From Parasitella parasitica (Eukaryota; Mucoromycota; Mucoromycetes; Mucorales; Mucoraceae), in NCBI GenBank assembly GCA_025201805.1, contig MU619244.1, forward strand, positions 157,596-221,595: a stretch of DNA of 64,000 nucleotides. The letters run 5' to 3'. Numbering within the stretch: the stretch's first letter is position 1; each line of letters begins with the position of its first letter. Below, piece after piece: positions 10,536 through 21,715 of the stretch. The translations under genes were made by a program, and so were the position numbers. The notes under the pieces were generated by a model that saw nothing but the letters and a program-made list of their open reading frames with translations, was not told the DNA's origin and did not search any database.

Positions 10536-11212
10536 TATGCTTTAAAGCTGAACTCTTTATGAGAACATGGGTCATAAGAGTCATGAATGTATAGTTATAA
10601 AAGAAAAAAGAAGTTTATGCTATTTGCACTCTAGTTCATATACACCCTATCAATGTTTAAACTTGTTTTGTGACGTAATCAACTGGAAAAAACCTGATTT
10701 TCCATTCAAAAAGACTTTTCCGAGACACTGTGAAAGTTTAGTGTAATGTATGAAATAGGATAATTATAGAATAAAGAATATCGTTTTATTTAAGAGTATT
10801 TATACTAGTTTGGCCTAACTACGAAGTATCTGATTACTAAGTATCAAGTACCAATTGATATCAATATGATTATGCTAGAAGTATTCATATTGATATCTTC
10901 TATAGGATTGGGTACTTGATCTTATCTAAGCTTTCTACAAGCTTCCAGCATCCTCCGTAGTTATCGACCTATTCAAGCTCCGGCTATGGTTGATCCCACT
11001 ACAAAAATGTGATCATTATTATGCAAACATGAAATTAGAGCCCAAGCAAGTCCATAAAAAGCCTTAAAACATACAGGAGTTACGGTATCTTCACCTGCCC
11101 AGATAGAGGTCCCAGACTTGAGTCACCAGCTTAAATAGGACTTCAAACAAATAAGCGTCATCTGCATTGATATTCTCACGAATGTCAACTTTAAATTAAC
11201 CAATTTAATCAA
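10536..11212. other. Spacer upstream of the Crypton gene
   Basis: AT-rich spacer without a coding frame. It contains nested inverted repeats (listed separately) and is the likely promoter and left end of the Crypton element. Confidence 0.5.
10843..10920. repeat. Nested perfect inverted repeats upstream of the Crypton
   Basis: Inner arms GATATCAATATGA (10857-10869) and TCATATTGATATC (10885-10897) are exact inverted copies. Outer arms ATCAAGTACC (10843-10852) and GGTACTTGAT (10911-10920) are also exact. A third pair, AACTACG (about 10817) and CGTAGTT (about 10956), lies outside. It could fold as a cruciform or serve as a paired protein-binding site. Confidence 0.85.
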
Positions 11213-13497
11213 ATGAACAGAAATAAAACTATTAAAAACTCTGAATTGAGTGCAGTTGAAGCATGTGAAGCATCATCATCTGCATCCGTCCCTGAAGATA
11301 ATCATACAGAGATGGCAGATGCTGCAGCAGGAGTTTTCGTTCAATATGACATGGTAAAAGCTGTTGAGGACACTACAAGAGCAGCAGAAGAGATCCGTCC
11401 TCTAGCTACAAAAAAGGCCTATCGAGCAAAGTCGAAAGAGTTTGAAGAATGGGCGAAAAAAACATTCTTAAACGAACCATTCGAACAACGAAGCATCGTT
11501 TCTGGTGAAAAACTCAACTACTTCTTGCATAAAGTGGTAAAGCGTTATAGAGAAACTTACTTTCTTGTCCATCCACTGCAGAATAGCTTGATAATAATCC
11601 ATCGTCTATCTTAGGTTATAGGTCGTTTATCTCGTAAGGGCAAAGCCCCCCAAAAAATAACATCGTCGAGCATCAGTCAGTATGTTGCAGCTATCACAGA
11701 TCTCTATAGAACCCAAGTAGGAAGGAAGACAAATGGAAACGAGCATCCAAGAGCAATTGTCAAGGATCTCTTAAAAGTGCAAAAGGATCGAGACTTCCAG
11801 TCAAAACGAGAAAACTATGAAGACCGAGGCGAAGGAACACTTGCCGATGGGTACACAACCATCAATCAAGTTGAAAACGTTGTCAAATTCTATATGGATC
11901 AAAACCGTGATCATGGTTCAAATCTGAAAGCCTCTGCTGCTTTTCTTTTTTCCCATTACTTTTTGTTGAGAACTCAGTCGATCATCATGGCAGAATTAAC
12001 GGATTTTCAAACAGTCAATCTTGAAAATGAAAGCATGAGACCAGATGTTGAATGTCCAGCTTTAGTAATGATTTTAAGACGAGGAAAAACAAACAAAAAC
12101 AATCGTCTTGAACTCGGTGGATGTATAAGAAGTAATAGAGTAGAAGTCTGTCCAATAATGGCCCTTGGATTATACATGTTTTGGCGTTTTCATATGGAAA
12201 ATGAGCCGTTTCCTAACTTTACAACCTCACCCGACTGGTACTTTACCAAGATCTTCAAGTCAGACGAGCGCCAACCCACTGTTGTCTGGAAGTATTCCAG
12301 CCATAAGGATGTGATTTCAAGAGGGCTCAATGGCGCCAATATTTTTTCAAAAAGCAAGACGCATGCCGGTCATAGTAGCTCTGCCAGAATGGCAGATCTT
12401 GCTGGTGTCCATGAAGATCAAATACGTCGTCTGGGACAATGGAACAATACCACAATGAATGGTGCGTATCTTACGGGATTGCCCAGGGAGGCCATGCGTG
12501 TCATGGCTGGATTTACCATCCACCAGGGACAATTTTTCATCCCAAGGGCATCCTTGGATCCACCTGAAGAGCTGGCGCAGTTTATATTCCCTGAACTTGA
12601 TGCATGGAACGCAAGAATGATCGAAAAAAAACACAATCCGAACAATGGAGATCCCATGCAGATCACAGTGGCAGCAAAAGCTTGCTTTGAGCTATTTTAC
12701 ATGTTGAGGAAGACCATCATACAAGACTCTGTAGTAATGATGGAAAAGTTTCTAAATCATCCTTTGTGGACGAACGAGATCTTTACAAATCAAATGTTTC
12801 TAGATTACAAGGAGTAAGTGCTTTTATTCCAATGTCTATTGTCCTTTTATTTTGATACCTAATCCAAATATTATTAATTAGACGCATGAAAGCCATCATC
12901 AATCAAAACAACGATCCTGCTCATACGCTATTACAACGATCCATTCCTATAGTGGAAGAACGCTTAAGGATATTACATAGCGACCTCTCTATTCGACTAA
13001 ACGAGCAAGCAAGAAAGCAAGATGTCTTGAATGACTACATCACTCGTTTAGTCACTGGTCAAGCTAGTGTCAATCTAACAGTGAATATTCCCACTCTCAA
13101 CCAAACAATTCGTGCTAACAACACCATTCCATCCACAGCAACAGCAACACCAGAAGCAGCAACAACAACAGCAACAACAAGAATTCCAACATATCATATG
13201 AGTCGTGGGATTGTTTCACTCACTGATCTTTGGAGGGTGTGGTCGGAAGGTTTCTGTGGTGGCCCTGCTGTATTGGATTTGGAGCGCCAATATGGTACAA
13301 GATGGAGAGAAGACGAGGGTGTGAAGAAGTTTTTCTTGAGAAGAAATGCCATTATCAAGGTGATTCAACAGTACGCTGAGGAAATGCACATAGACATGAA
13401 AACTGCTGTTGGAATTGCCGAGAAAAGAAGGGTACAGAAAGGAAAAATAATACACTGGCTATCAATGAACAAATCCGAGATTTTTGGCTCCTCCTAA
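11213..13497 (+). CDS. Crypton-type tyrosine recombinase with GCR1_C DNA-binding domain
   Basis: Three exons (11213-11536, 11615-12813, 12882-13497) join in phase to 712 residues without an internal stop. The catalytic set of a tyrosine recombinase is visible: Arg in 'LLRTQS', Lys in 'RRGKTNK', His-x-x-x-Arg in 'HAGHSSSARMADLAGV', Trp in 'RRLGQWNN' and the Tyr in 'TMNGAYL'. The C-terminus ('LTDLWRVWSEGF...RYGTRW...FLRRNAIIKVI...KKG-like basic end', about residues 610-700) matches the GCR1_C domain that fungal Cryptons carry for DNA binding. A coiled, Ala/Thr-rich linker lies before it. Such proteins cut and insert circular DNA without inverted repeats. The full reading frame suggests recent or possible activity; the element ends were not identified. 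Confidence 0.85.
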
Positions 13498-14094
13498 GCA
13501 GCTTTATTGTATAAACTATATACATAGTGTATGGCAGCATCACTTATTATTATTCTTATTATCATTATCATTATCACTATTCAATATATACAACTGCTGC
13601 TTTTTTGAATTGACTTTGTTGATCTAATACGAATCAAAATCTGAGAAAAGCATAATCTAACGCTTGAAGAAATACAGTGTATCCATAAGCTAAAGCACAT
13701 GTACGTGTGGCAGTTTGTAGGTAGACTTTATGTAGAGTTTGCGAAAGCTATGCATATTTAGCAAAACCCATCTTGATTACAGAAATGCATACGTTTATGT
13801 CTTTTTGAAATAACTATCTCTGGGGACTTGAACCGTAAATAACTACCGTTATTACGGTGAATGCCATAATTAACAAGAATTACTACGTCCTGAGTTCCAA
13901 TGTATGAGGGACTTTTGGGACTTTTGGAGACTCCATACGATAATACGGTAGTACTGGTACTGTCTCTATTTCCCAATATGGTATCTACCAACAACAAAAC
14001 ATGCCAGTTACTAGAAAAATCTCTTCTAAAGCTACCAAGAAGACCCGAATCCATCTCCAATTCAGAAGCGAAAGAATAGAGTGATTAATAAGCA
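13498..14094. other. Spacer between Crypton and mariner relic
   Basis: Simple TTA/TCA-type repeats lie just after the Crypton stop (about 13545-13580). The rest is AT-rich with no coding sense and may include the 5' part of the following mariner relic. Confidence 0.5.
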
Positions 14095-15046
14095 CCTAAA
14101 AGAAATCACCATTGATGATGATTAGAGCAAAGCACAAGTAGTAAAATTGTTCAAGCTTAATTGGAGCACTGTAGATGGCATTATTGAGCATTATGTTGAG
14201 CGAGGAACAGTAGAAAATCCGCCGAGAGAAGGAAGAAAGGAAAAGCTTGTTAAACTTAGGGAAGAGCATTCTGAATTCCTAAATGAGATATTAGACGAAG
14301 GCTGTCAATTGACATTAGGAATCATGAAAAACATACTGTTGGAGAGGTTCCCTGATCATGTTAAAGGAAATTTCTATTCCACAACTCCACCGACATATTC
14401 ATCGAAACATAGGCTTTACTTTGAAGAGAACAAAACCTGTCAAAGTTCCCATGAAGTAATCAAAAGCAGATCGTACTTTGTCAGTGAACTTTAAGACCTT
14501 GGTATATCCTACAAGACGAATTGCATCTTTGTTGATGAAGCAGGATTCAACTCTAACTTGATTCGTGGAAAAGGGTATTCAAAGAAAGGAGAAGATGCAA
14601 TTGTTAAGACGAAAACAAAGAGAGCCCTTAATATAACCATCCTAGCAGCCATATCGTACCAAGGTGTCGAGGATGTCACAGCAAAAATGGTCAAAGGTGG
14701 TACGAATTCAGAGCTCGTTCTCGAATTCATAAAGCAGATCGTTGCAAGTCTGGATAGAAGTAATGCAGCCCCTCATTACTTTATAATGGAAAATGCTCGC
14801 ATACACACCGCTGAATTGATCAAAAATTATTTTAGATATGAAACAAGGCATCATGTTCACTTTTTGCCAGCATACAGTCCTTTTTTAAACCCTATTGAAG
14901 AGTGCTTCTCTAAATTGAAAGGCTTGGTCAGAAGAAAACCTGGATTAGATACTAAAGAGCTCGTAAATTACATAGGAAAACCCAGTAAACAAATAGTTAG
15001 TGATAATTGCCAAGGTTGGGTTGATCATAGCATCACTTTTTTTTAA
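14095..15046 (+). pseudogene. Tc1/mariner transposase relic
   Basis: Helix-turn-helix part at 14110-14380 ('QVVKLFKLNWSTVDGIIEHY', 'GRKEKLVKLREEHSEF'), then frame-shifted sequence ('LHRHI', 'GFTLKRTKPVKVPMK', stop), then the DDE domain at 14515-15040: 'FVDEAGFNSNL' with the first Asp, 'ISYQGVEDVTAKMV', 'YFIMENARIH' where the second catalytic Asp is Glu, and 'LPAYSPFLNPIEECFSKLK' with the third acidic site. At least one in-frame stop and a frameshift mean it is dead. Intact relatives move by cut and paste at TA sites. Terminal repeats were not found. Confidence 0.85.
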
Positions 15047-16325
15047 AAAAAATGCCTAGATGAAGACATGTTTTTGTAACTTGAACTTTCACAGTTTAAA
15101 ACAGTGACTTGAATGAAAAATCCGGTACACCAATCAGTCCGTTATAATGAGTCTCAACTGTATATTCTTTCTTTGATGTTGGATTGCTGACTTGACTCAG
15201 CAGATGTAGCATAAAATGATTATGTAAAGTTATTAAAATATAGATTGTCATTTGCTTGAATATGCTACGATTTTTTTGAAAAGACATATAATTAAAAGAG
15301 AAAACAGAATGAAATGGTTGGTTTAAATTTAGATTTAGGAATAAACTGCTATTGTGTAAATGCATAATTTGACGGATACGTACAACTTGATGCCTTATTA
15401 ATATTCGCAGTTCGATACTTTGATACTTTGATATTTTATGGTTTTGTAATTTAACTATTTTGTTTTGTTTAAATACCTATGCGGTTCTATAGACTTGTCT
15501 AAATGTTTGAGCTTATTCAGATGTCTCATCTCTAACGGATATACCTATCTGGAATAATTTATCAATTATGAAATTCAAACAATTTTTATTGTGGCTCGTT
15601 GATTGTTCAGTTTCAGGTATCTGAAGTACATGCATGTCGACAGTGTTGATAAAGAATTTTTATTGTATTGAAAAATGGAATAATAAAGAACTCAAATAGC
15701 AATGGCTGTTTGATCAATAATTAGGGCATGTTCCCTATTCTTGGGCATTTTTAATTTAAAATGGAAATCTTTCTTGAAATATTCTTAGAGAGACGTTTCT
15801 CTTCTCCCAGAGACTTCCCAAAAAAAAGTTTGTTATCAGAAATCCTAATATATATTACCACAATCACCATAACCTTTATCATTCACTTGAACTTTTAAGA
15901 AACCATAAAAAGACTGTAGCTCGTATATTGTTAAGAATTACTAAAGTTGGGGTATATATTGGCAGTTCTAGGAAGCTGACATTAAATAAAGTTTACTGTT
16001 AATGTCCAGTGCAACACTGCCACCTTTCCCACTGTTATCGTACCCTTCTTCCAATTAATATGAATAATAACATTTAAAGTTAGTTAATACTGTACAATTA
16101 CCTTTAAAAGAGATTCCCAAATTACATCTTATAATAAATCTTATAATAAAAGGAACTTGGGTTTGATCAAATTTTTAAAAATCCCAAGTGTTATAACAAA
16201 TGATAGTATCCCAAAGCGTCCCCTCCCTGGTTCTGATAAAAATATAGCAGGCCCTAGCCACCAGCAAACCAAGCATTGTGCTTCATGCCATCAATTTGAG
16301 TCATTCGTGAAAATCACATAATTCA
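15047..16325. other. AT-rich spacer with a dispersed repeat
   Basis: No coding sense on either strand. It contains one copy (15835-15899) of a repeat also present at 22718-22781. Confidence 0.5.
15835..15899. repeat. Dispersed repeat, copy 1 (copy 2 at 22718-22781)
   Basis: About 65 bp with roughly 85% identity to 22718-22781, same orientation, sharing CTAATATATATTA and ACTTGAACTTTTAA. It is probably part of an old transposon shared by both places. Confidence 0.7.
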
Positions 16326-17266
16326 TGTCTAACAATCCAAAAAACAGTGGTATCCCTACAAATGAAACAAATGCGGACGCTCAATCTGTTGGAGAAGGTG
16401 ACATAACTCCCACATCTCAAGTCAGTGTAATTAGATGTGCCTCATGTCAGCAATAAGGGCATTCAAGAAGTATAGTACGAACAGTTCTTGCCCTAATAAC
16501 CCAAATCCTTCCGAAAGCACAACAGGCTCCGCTTACCCAACAAACCCAATAAATCTGGTACCAACTTGCATTCTCTTATCAACAGCACACTCCCACTTTT
16601 GAGTACAGTGAGTGCTGATATGACATCCCGTCCCTGGGTAGACATGCTCACTAATTCAGTTGTTACGACGCCAATGAATGCCGATGTCCAGATTTTAAAT
16701 GTTATCATGCTTACTCGAATTCCTGGCCAAGAGGTCATATATTGTAGTGCTGATAAATGTTCCTCTGAGGTAGGTCAAGTACAGTATCCTCCAGAAATGA
16801 TGAACAGTATTGACGTTGGTAGTCTTCCTCCTCATTTATTAAAACTTAAACTGCAGTTCCTATCACCCTCCTGAGAATCATCAGCCCATCTACCGGTCTT
16901 TGTAATGGTACAAGATTGATTATAGAGGCTCTCCTCCCAAATGTTCATCTCAGGTTCCAAAATTAGTGATGTGGTTCTTATTCCGAAAATCTCTTTAAAT
17001 TCACCTGATGAATCCCAAAGACATCAATTTCCAATTAGGCTTGCCTTTGCAATGTCTGTAAACAAGGCTCAAGGACAAACTTTGTAAAAGGTGGGTTTAT
17101 ACCTTCCAAAGCCTGTATTTTCTCATGGCCAATTATACGCTGCTCTTTCGAGAGTCCAAACTCCTGGCTCTATAAAAGTTCTGATAGAGCAATCTAAAGA
17201 TGAGAAGCAAAGACGACTTCCACCCAATTGCACGAGAAATGTCATCTTTAGTGAAGTCTTCCTTTA
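16326..17266 (+). pseudogene. Internally deleted Helitron (Rep/Pif1 helicase relic)
   Basis: Starts with 'MSNNPKNSGIPTNETN' and a zinc-knuckle-like 'RCASCQQ-stop-GHSRS' as in the N-terminus of Mucoromycota Helitron proteins. It then jumps directly to the C-terminal Pif1 helicase domain: 'DVQILNVIMLTRIPGQ', 'QYPPEMMNSIDVGSLPPH', 'RIISPSTGLCNGTRLII', 'FAMSVNKAQGQTL' (helicase motif V/VI region) and 'YAALSRVQTPGSIKVL'. It ends with 'NVIFSEVFL'. Rep and most of the helicase are missing, and there are stops at about 16456 and 17085. The sequence GGGCGGGGTGACCAGCTCG at about 17435 may be the remains of the 3' end, where Helitrons carry a hairpin and CTRR. Confidence 0.8.
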
Positions 17267-17503
17267 ACGGCAGTAAAATCACAATTACACACCTTTTCCT
17301 CTTATAGCTTATAAAAACAATAAAATTTCATTTATTTCAGAGACTGGCAGCCTCGTAGAGAGAGATGGACCCCGCGCAAACGAAGGTCGATTTTTACATA
17401 GCGTAGCAAAGGTGCAAAAATCACCAGAGTGGGCGGGGTGACCAGCTCGTATTTGAACAAATAAAACTCTCATTGTCCTATATCATTACCCTATCATTAA
17501 ACC

Positions 17504-19180
17504 ATGTTCCATAAAGTAGCAACAGAAAGCATCTATCAAAGATGGCTGAAATGTGCGGCAGACCTTCAGCCCCAGTATGATTATTTTAATTTCGCAGATT
17601 TAGTGATGAAAAGCAAACGGACGACTAGCACTCTTTACCTAACTACGCTAAACAAGGCTCTTTTGACCTCTTTTAAAAAGGCAAAACCTTCAATAACTGC
17701 TGCCATTTCTCTCTTTAACGTAAGAATTGATATTCTATTTACTCTTAAGAATCCAAATCTGATACTAATCTATTTTGTTTTTCTTTTCAGAAACGAAACA
17801 ACCAGAACTGCTTCTTTTACAAAAAATATATCGAATATTGGGCAAGAAGAGATGAAGATGAAAGAGAAGAATCAGGTTGCAGAATCGAAAAGCGTATTTA
17901 TAGTACGTTAGAGGATGTAGCTGTAAACGTACTCAGTTCGATAACACAAGCATCTAAGCGTGTAAGTGTGTTAAAAATACCTAATCGGTGTACTGACTAT
18001 TTCACCATGTTTTTTAGTCGTGTAATACAGGCGAAAGCAGCAGCGGCGGCAGCAGCAACAACGACAGCAACAACAACGACAACGACAACGACAGCAACAG
18101 TAACAATAACGTCGACAAGGACAGTATAATTCTAAATGATCTGACCTCTACTTATAAAGAGTAGGACTACACACTTGCACATGACACTATTCTTGGCCTT
18201 AACTTCAACCTTCTTTTTGATAGGATCACTGGTTTACAGATACTATTTCTTGATGATAACGGTGTTCAGTCTATACTTGAGAAAGAGCTTCTCGAAACAT
18301 TAATCCAACAGACTTCGATCCAGGTTGAACCAATGTCGCCTCAAGCTGCTTTAATTCTGCATGGGCTGAATGGATCAACTGCTCAGTTTGAGGAATTACG
18401 AAAGATGATCAGAAATTTCAAAATCTCAGATAGTATTATGACTTATCCAGATCTTAATTTTATCGAGACTATGGGCAATCACTTGTAAGACCTGAGAATC
18501 CGTGTGAAGAGCTTTTAACTAATTTTATTGTTGTGTAGCCTGAACCTTTGCCAAAGTCCTTTAAACCCTCTCTTGATGCCCACTCTTGAAAGAACTACAG
18601 CAGCTAAAACGGCTGTCATTCTGCTTGACAATCTGTTCTTGTCTGTAAATGACAAAATTCATTTCTGCTGGTAAATTAATAAGATGCTCTGACACTTGAA
18701 TCTAAATACTAAAACCTTTTATTCCAGGTTCGAGGTGGAAACATTGTTAACGAGGAGCACAAAGTGGGACGGGGTTGGCTTCCATGTTAACGCCGATAAA
18801 CGAATTGGCTATTGTTTAGTCGAGTTTTCGGGTGGAATAAAAAAGAACTGCTCAGGGAAAAAAGCTGGTCGGGACGAAGAGAAAATCGAAACTGGTGTTG
18901 TTATGTTCATGGATTTCACCAACGCCGATAAAGGTCATTTCATTCGATTTCATGGTAAGATATCTCTCTATCTTAAGTTGAGACTAAATTAAACTGCTCC
19001 AATTATTTAGATATGAAGCTATACTTTGAATCTGTCTTTAAGCTTGAAGATCGTTTGATTAGAAGAACCCATGCTACCATCAAGCTGCCTACAACACCCG
19101 CTGAGATGAAAGACTTTTTTAATCAAACACAATTGCTATTCTCTTGGAAAAAGTCTCTTATCGATAGTCTCAGTTTGTAA
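17504..19180 (+). CDS. Uncharacterised protein of an apparently expanded Mucoromycota family
   Basis: Seven exons (17504-17719, 17791-17961, 18018-18160, 18224-18484, 18539-18670, 18728-18954, 19011-19180) join in phase to 439 residues; the apparent stop near 18160 is removed by a normal GT-AG intron. The N-terminal half is helical and polar, with a Ser/Asn/Asp-rich low-complexity stretch around residues 135-170 (AGC/GAC/AAC repeats at 18035-18115). The C-terminal half has 'STKWDGVGFHVNADKRIGY' followed by 'CLVEFSGGIKKNCSGKKAG', then 'GHFIRFHDMKLYFESVFKL' and 'IRRTHATIKLPTTPAEM'. I recall similar unnamed proteins in Mucorales genomes. The 'WDG' then 'VEFSGG' spacing resembles a PD-(D/E)XK nuclease core, but this is inference. 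It sits between transposon relics yet is unbroken. Confidence 0.75.
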
Positions 19181-19789
19181 GAGCCAATGTGTTTATTTGT
19201 TCTGTATGTACAATAAGTCTTCTATGTTAGTGCACAGTTCAACAAATAATTCGTCTATAGCTAGTATTTTCAATATGTGTCTCTTATATCAAATCTAAAT
19301 ATGCACAACCAGAGAGTTTTTCTGGAATTGAATTCATCCTTTTACATAAAGTTACATAACCTTCAATAAAAAGACACTTTTTATATCAGTGAAATCTAAG
19401 TGATGAAAAAAAAAAAAAGCAAACACGACTTCATATATGCGTAGATCAAATTACTTTATTGCTGGAGAGAGAGAAAGAGAAGATCAAATTCTAAATAAGC
19501 CGGGAACTTTATGTGCATTGTATTCCAAGCAAGACAGCGAGAGAGAAATATAATAAAAAGAGATGTAGTAAAATCAATTAGAACCGGACAAGGGCCAAAA
19601 AAGAAATAGCTTTATTACTGCGTGAAATAGGTTTTCGTATATATACTGTTTTCATTATAATATATATGAATTCATTCGATATGAAAAAATTTAACATATC
19701 TATTTGGAATTCGTATTGAAGAATGTAATTAAAAGCTTGTTTTATTATAGTAGTTGATGATCTGGCACTTAGAATGTCTACAAAATCCC
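19181..19789. other. Spacer, nothing recognised
   Basis: AT-rich, with an A run near 19405 and GA-rich stretches. The minus frame at 19811-19578 runs on from the mariner relic and has no domain. Confidence 0.5.
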
Positions 19790-20335
19790 TGAAGATCGCT
19801 GACGCGTACATGTATTTGTAATTCTTTGCAATAGTTTCTCTTCGTTCATTAATCTATGACGCTTCATTTTTCCTTTTATAAGAGTCCAAAACTGCTCAAC
19901 TGGGTTCAGTTCTGATGAGTAAGGAGGCAAGTACTTTACTCTATAACCTCTGCTTTCAATTTTTCTCATGATTGGATGAGACTTATGAATAGTACAGTTA
20001 TCCCTTACAAGGTAACTATCCATAAGACTTTGATCCATGTCTATGATGTCAAGTTCATCCATAGATTTTGAAAAATGAGCAGTAGTTGTACCCTTTGCTA
20101 CTGGCTTATTTTTCTCAACATCAGAAATATTTCCAACATCAACATACTCTATAGCACGCTTGTCAATGATGATATTACCTGCTTTTTACTCTTTGCTCTT
20201 TGTTTTTTTGTGGTTCTGACTTGACTTTTTGAACCTTTTTGGCTTTTGGGTGGCGGTTTTTTCATAGGGACATGGAGAACACTAGTACAGTGTATAGCAC
20301 CGATAACGGTGTGAGATGGAGAACGAACCTTTTCA
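19790..20335 (-). pseudogene. Tc1/mariner transposase relic (second family)
   Basis: The minus strand reads 'HTVIGAIHCTSVLHVPMKKP', a Lys/Ser-rich linker, then after a frameshift 'VGNISDVEKNKPVAKGTTTAHF', 'MDSYLVRDNCTIH' (second DDE Asp kept in 'RDN'), and 'KYLPPYSSELNPVEQFWTL' with the third acidic site. The N-terminal helix-turn-helix is missing: the coding sense stops where a LINE 3' end begins on the plus strand near 20341. This differs from the 'MDNARIH' type at 14-15 kb, so at least two mariner lineages are present. Confidence 0.8.
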
Positions 20336-20340
20336 ACTTC

Positions 20341-20860
20341 TACTTCTCCTTCGCATTTTCTCTTCTATTGTCCAGCCAAAGCCAATATTTGGCAGGCTGT
20401 TGTTTTCGAATTTCTTTAGCTAACAGTATCCATTCATGACATTATATAAGCTATTTGCTCTTTTGATTTCTATGACATTAGCTACAGACAAACAAGTGTT
20501 ATAACTGCGCCTCTCATAGTTTTCATAGTCTTGGCTAACATCTGGAGAGCTCACTTTCGCTTTACTCCTTTCACTACCGCCGCGGTTCTGGCCAACATCC
20601 GAATCGATGTTTTAAAACGCATTGAGGAAGACTCAGTTCATTCCGTTCTGTAGCATACTGGTAGGGTCATCGTTCTATCGTCAAACTGAACACCTTCATT
20701 TATTATCATCTTTTACTTTCATATGTTTTATCCCTTCTATCAATCTCTGCCCCTCAGTATTATTTTATCTCCGTCTGACTGAATCTTATTTGGCGCCTTT
20801 TGAGCCAGTTTCACTACTGTGCTTTACACGGAGCAATCAATAAAAACCCTAAAAAAAAAA
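20341..20860 (+). mobile_element. 5'-truncated LINE 3' end, copy 1
   Basis: Homologous to the LINE copy at 27945-28642: both contain TTATTGTCCAGC, CAAAGCCAA or AAAGCCAACATTTGGC, and TTTCGAATTTCTTT in the same order, followed by the same 3' region with 'TTCTGGCCAACATCCG'. It starts within the zinc-finger end of the reverse transcriptase and finishes with an A tail at 20851-20860, as expected for target-primed insertion. It appears to have landed in the mariner relic. Confidence 0.75.
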
Positions 20861-21715
20861 GATCTCTTTTTTTTTTTTTGGTCCACGCGAACTTCAGTGA
20901 GTTATTGTCAGAAAAAAAAGACAAAAACTGTAAGAAAACAATGTTTAGCGATCTCAAACACAAAAACAAGTAATTCAAAGTAATTTATTAGACTACAAGG
21001 CACCTTTTGATTACATATTTGCATAGCTTAGAGCAAGTTTTTGTACTTTTCAAGTTGAAATCAGATGAAGGGAGCGACTTTTCCGACTTTTTTCGGAAAA
21101 GTGTTTTTCGAAATTGGAGCGTGAGATCGTCAGGTCAGTTACAGATATTCAAGTGCTACCATTTGAAAGATAAGAAGCACAAAATTTAAATGAAATAGGT
21201 TGTACTTGTTTTTCTTTCAAATTGAGTAAGCTATGGCTTCTCAAAGCTCGTGCTTTCTTCAAACAAAACAACCATTTTCTTTTGATAGCGGAGATTAAAC
21301 GCGGCCAAAACCAGGAAGAAAGAATTCTTTCAGAAACTCCATTTGGACAATTAGAAAACTAAATTACTTCTTTGAGGCAAGATATCATCTTCCGATACTA
21401 TGCATACCACGGCTGTCAGTTTATGATAATAGCTGTATTTTTAGACGCTCTATACGCTGGTATCAATTCGTTATTCTCTTATACTTATGGAAGGAATTAT
21501 GTCGAGAAAAACTCAAAACAGATCATGAGGGAAAAGTCAATATTTTGCTTAATCAGAGCGCATTTCCAGTCTTTCAGATCAAGGAATGGTCTTTTACGAT
21601 CATTTTCTTCTAATATATACTATAGTAAAAAGTTGCATTTTTGAGGTCAAAATCGAGAACAATGCATAATCGATGATTTTGGATGCGTGGATACAAGGAA
21701 AAAATCGAAAAAATC
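20861..21715. other. Spacer, nothing recognised
   Basis: T run at about 20868-20879, AT-rich; no recognisable protein or RNA gene. It may be part of the repeat array that follows. Confidence 0.45.

Noticed and set aside
18121-18180. In-frame stop that would make the 17.5-kb gene a pseudogene
   Set aside because: A GT-AG intron (18161-18223) removes it and keeps the frame.
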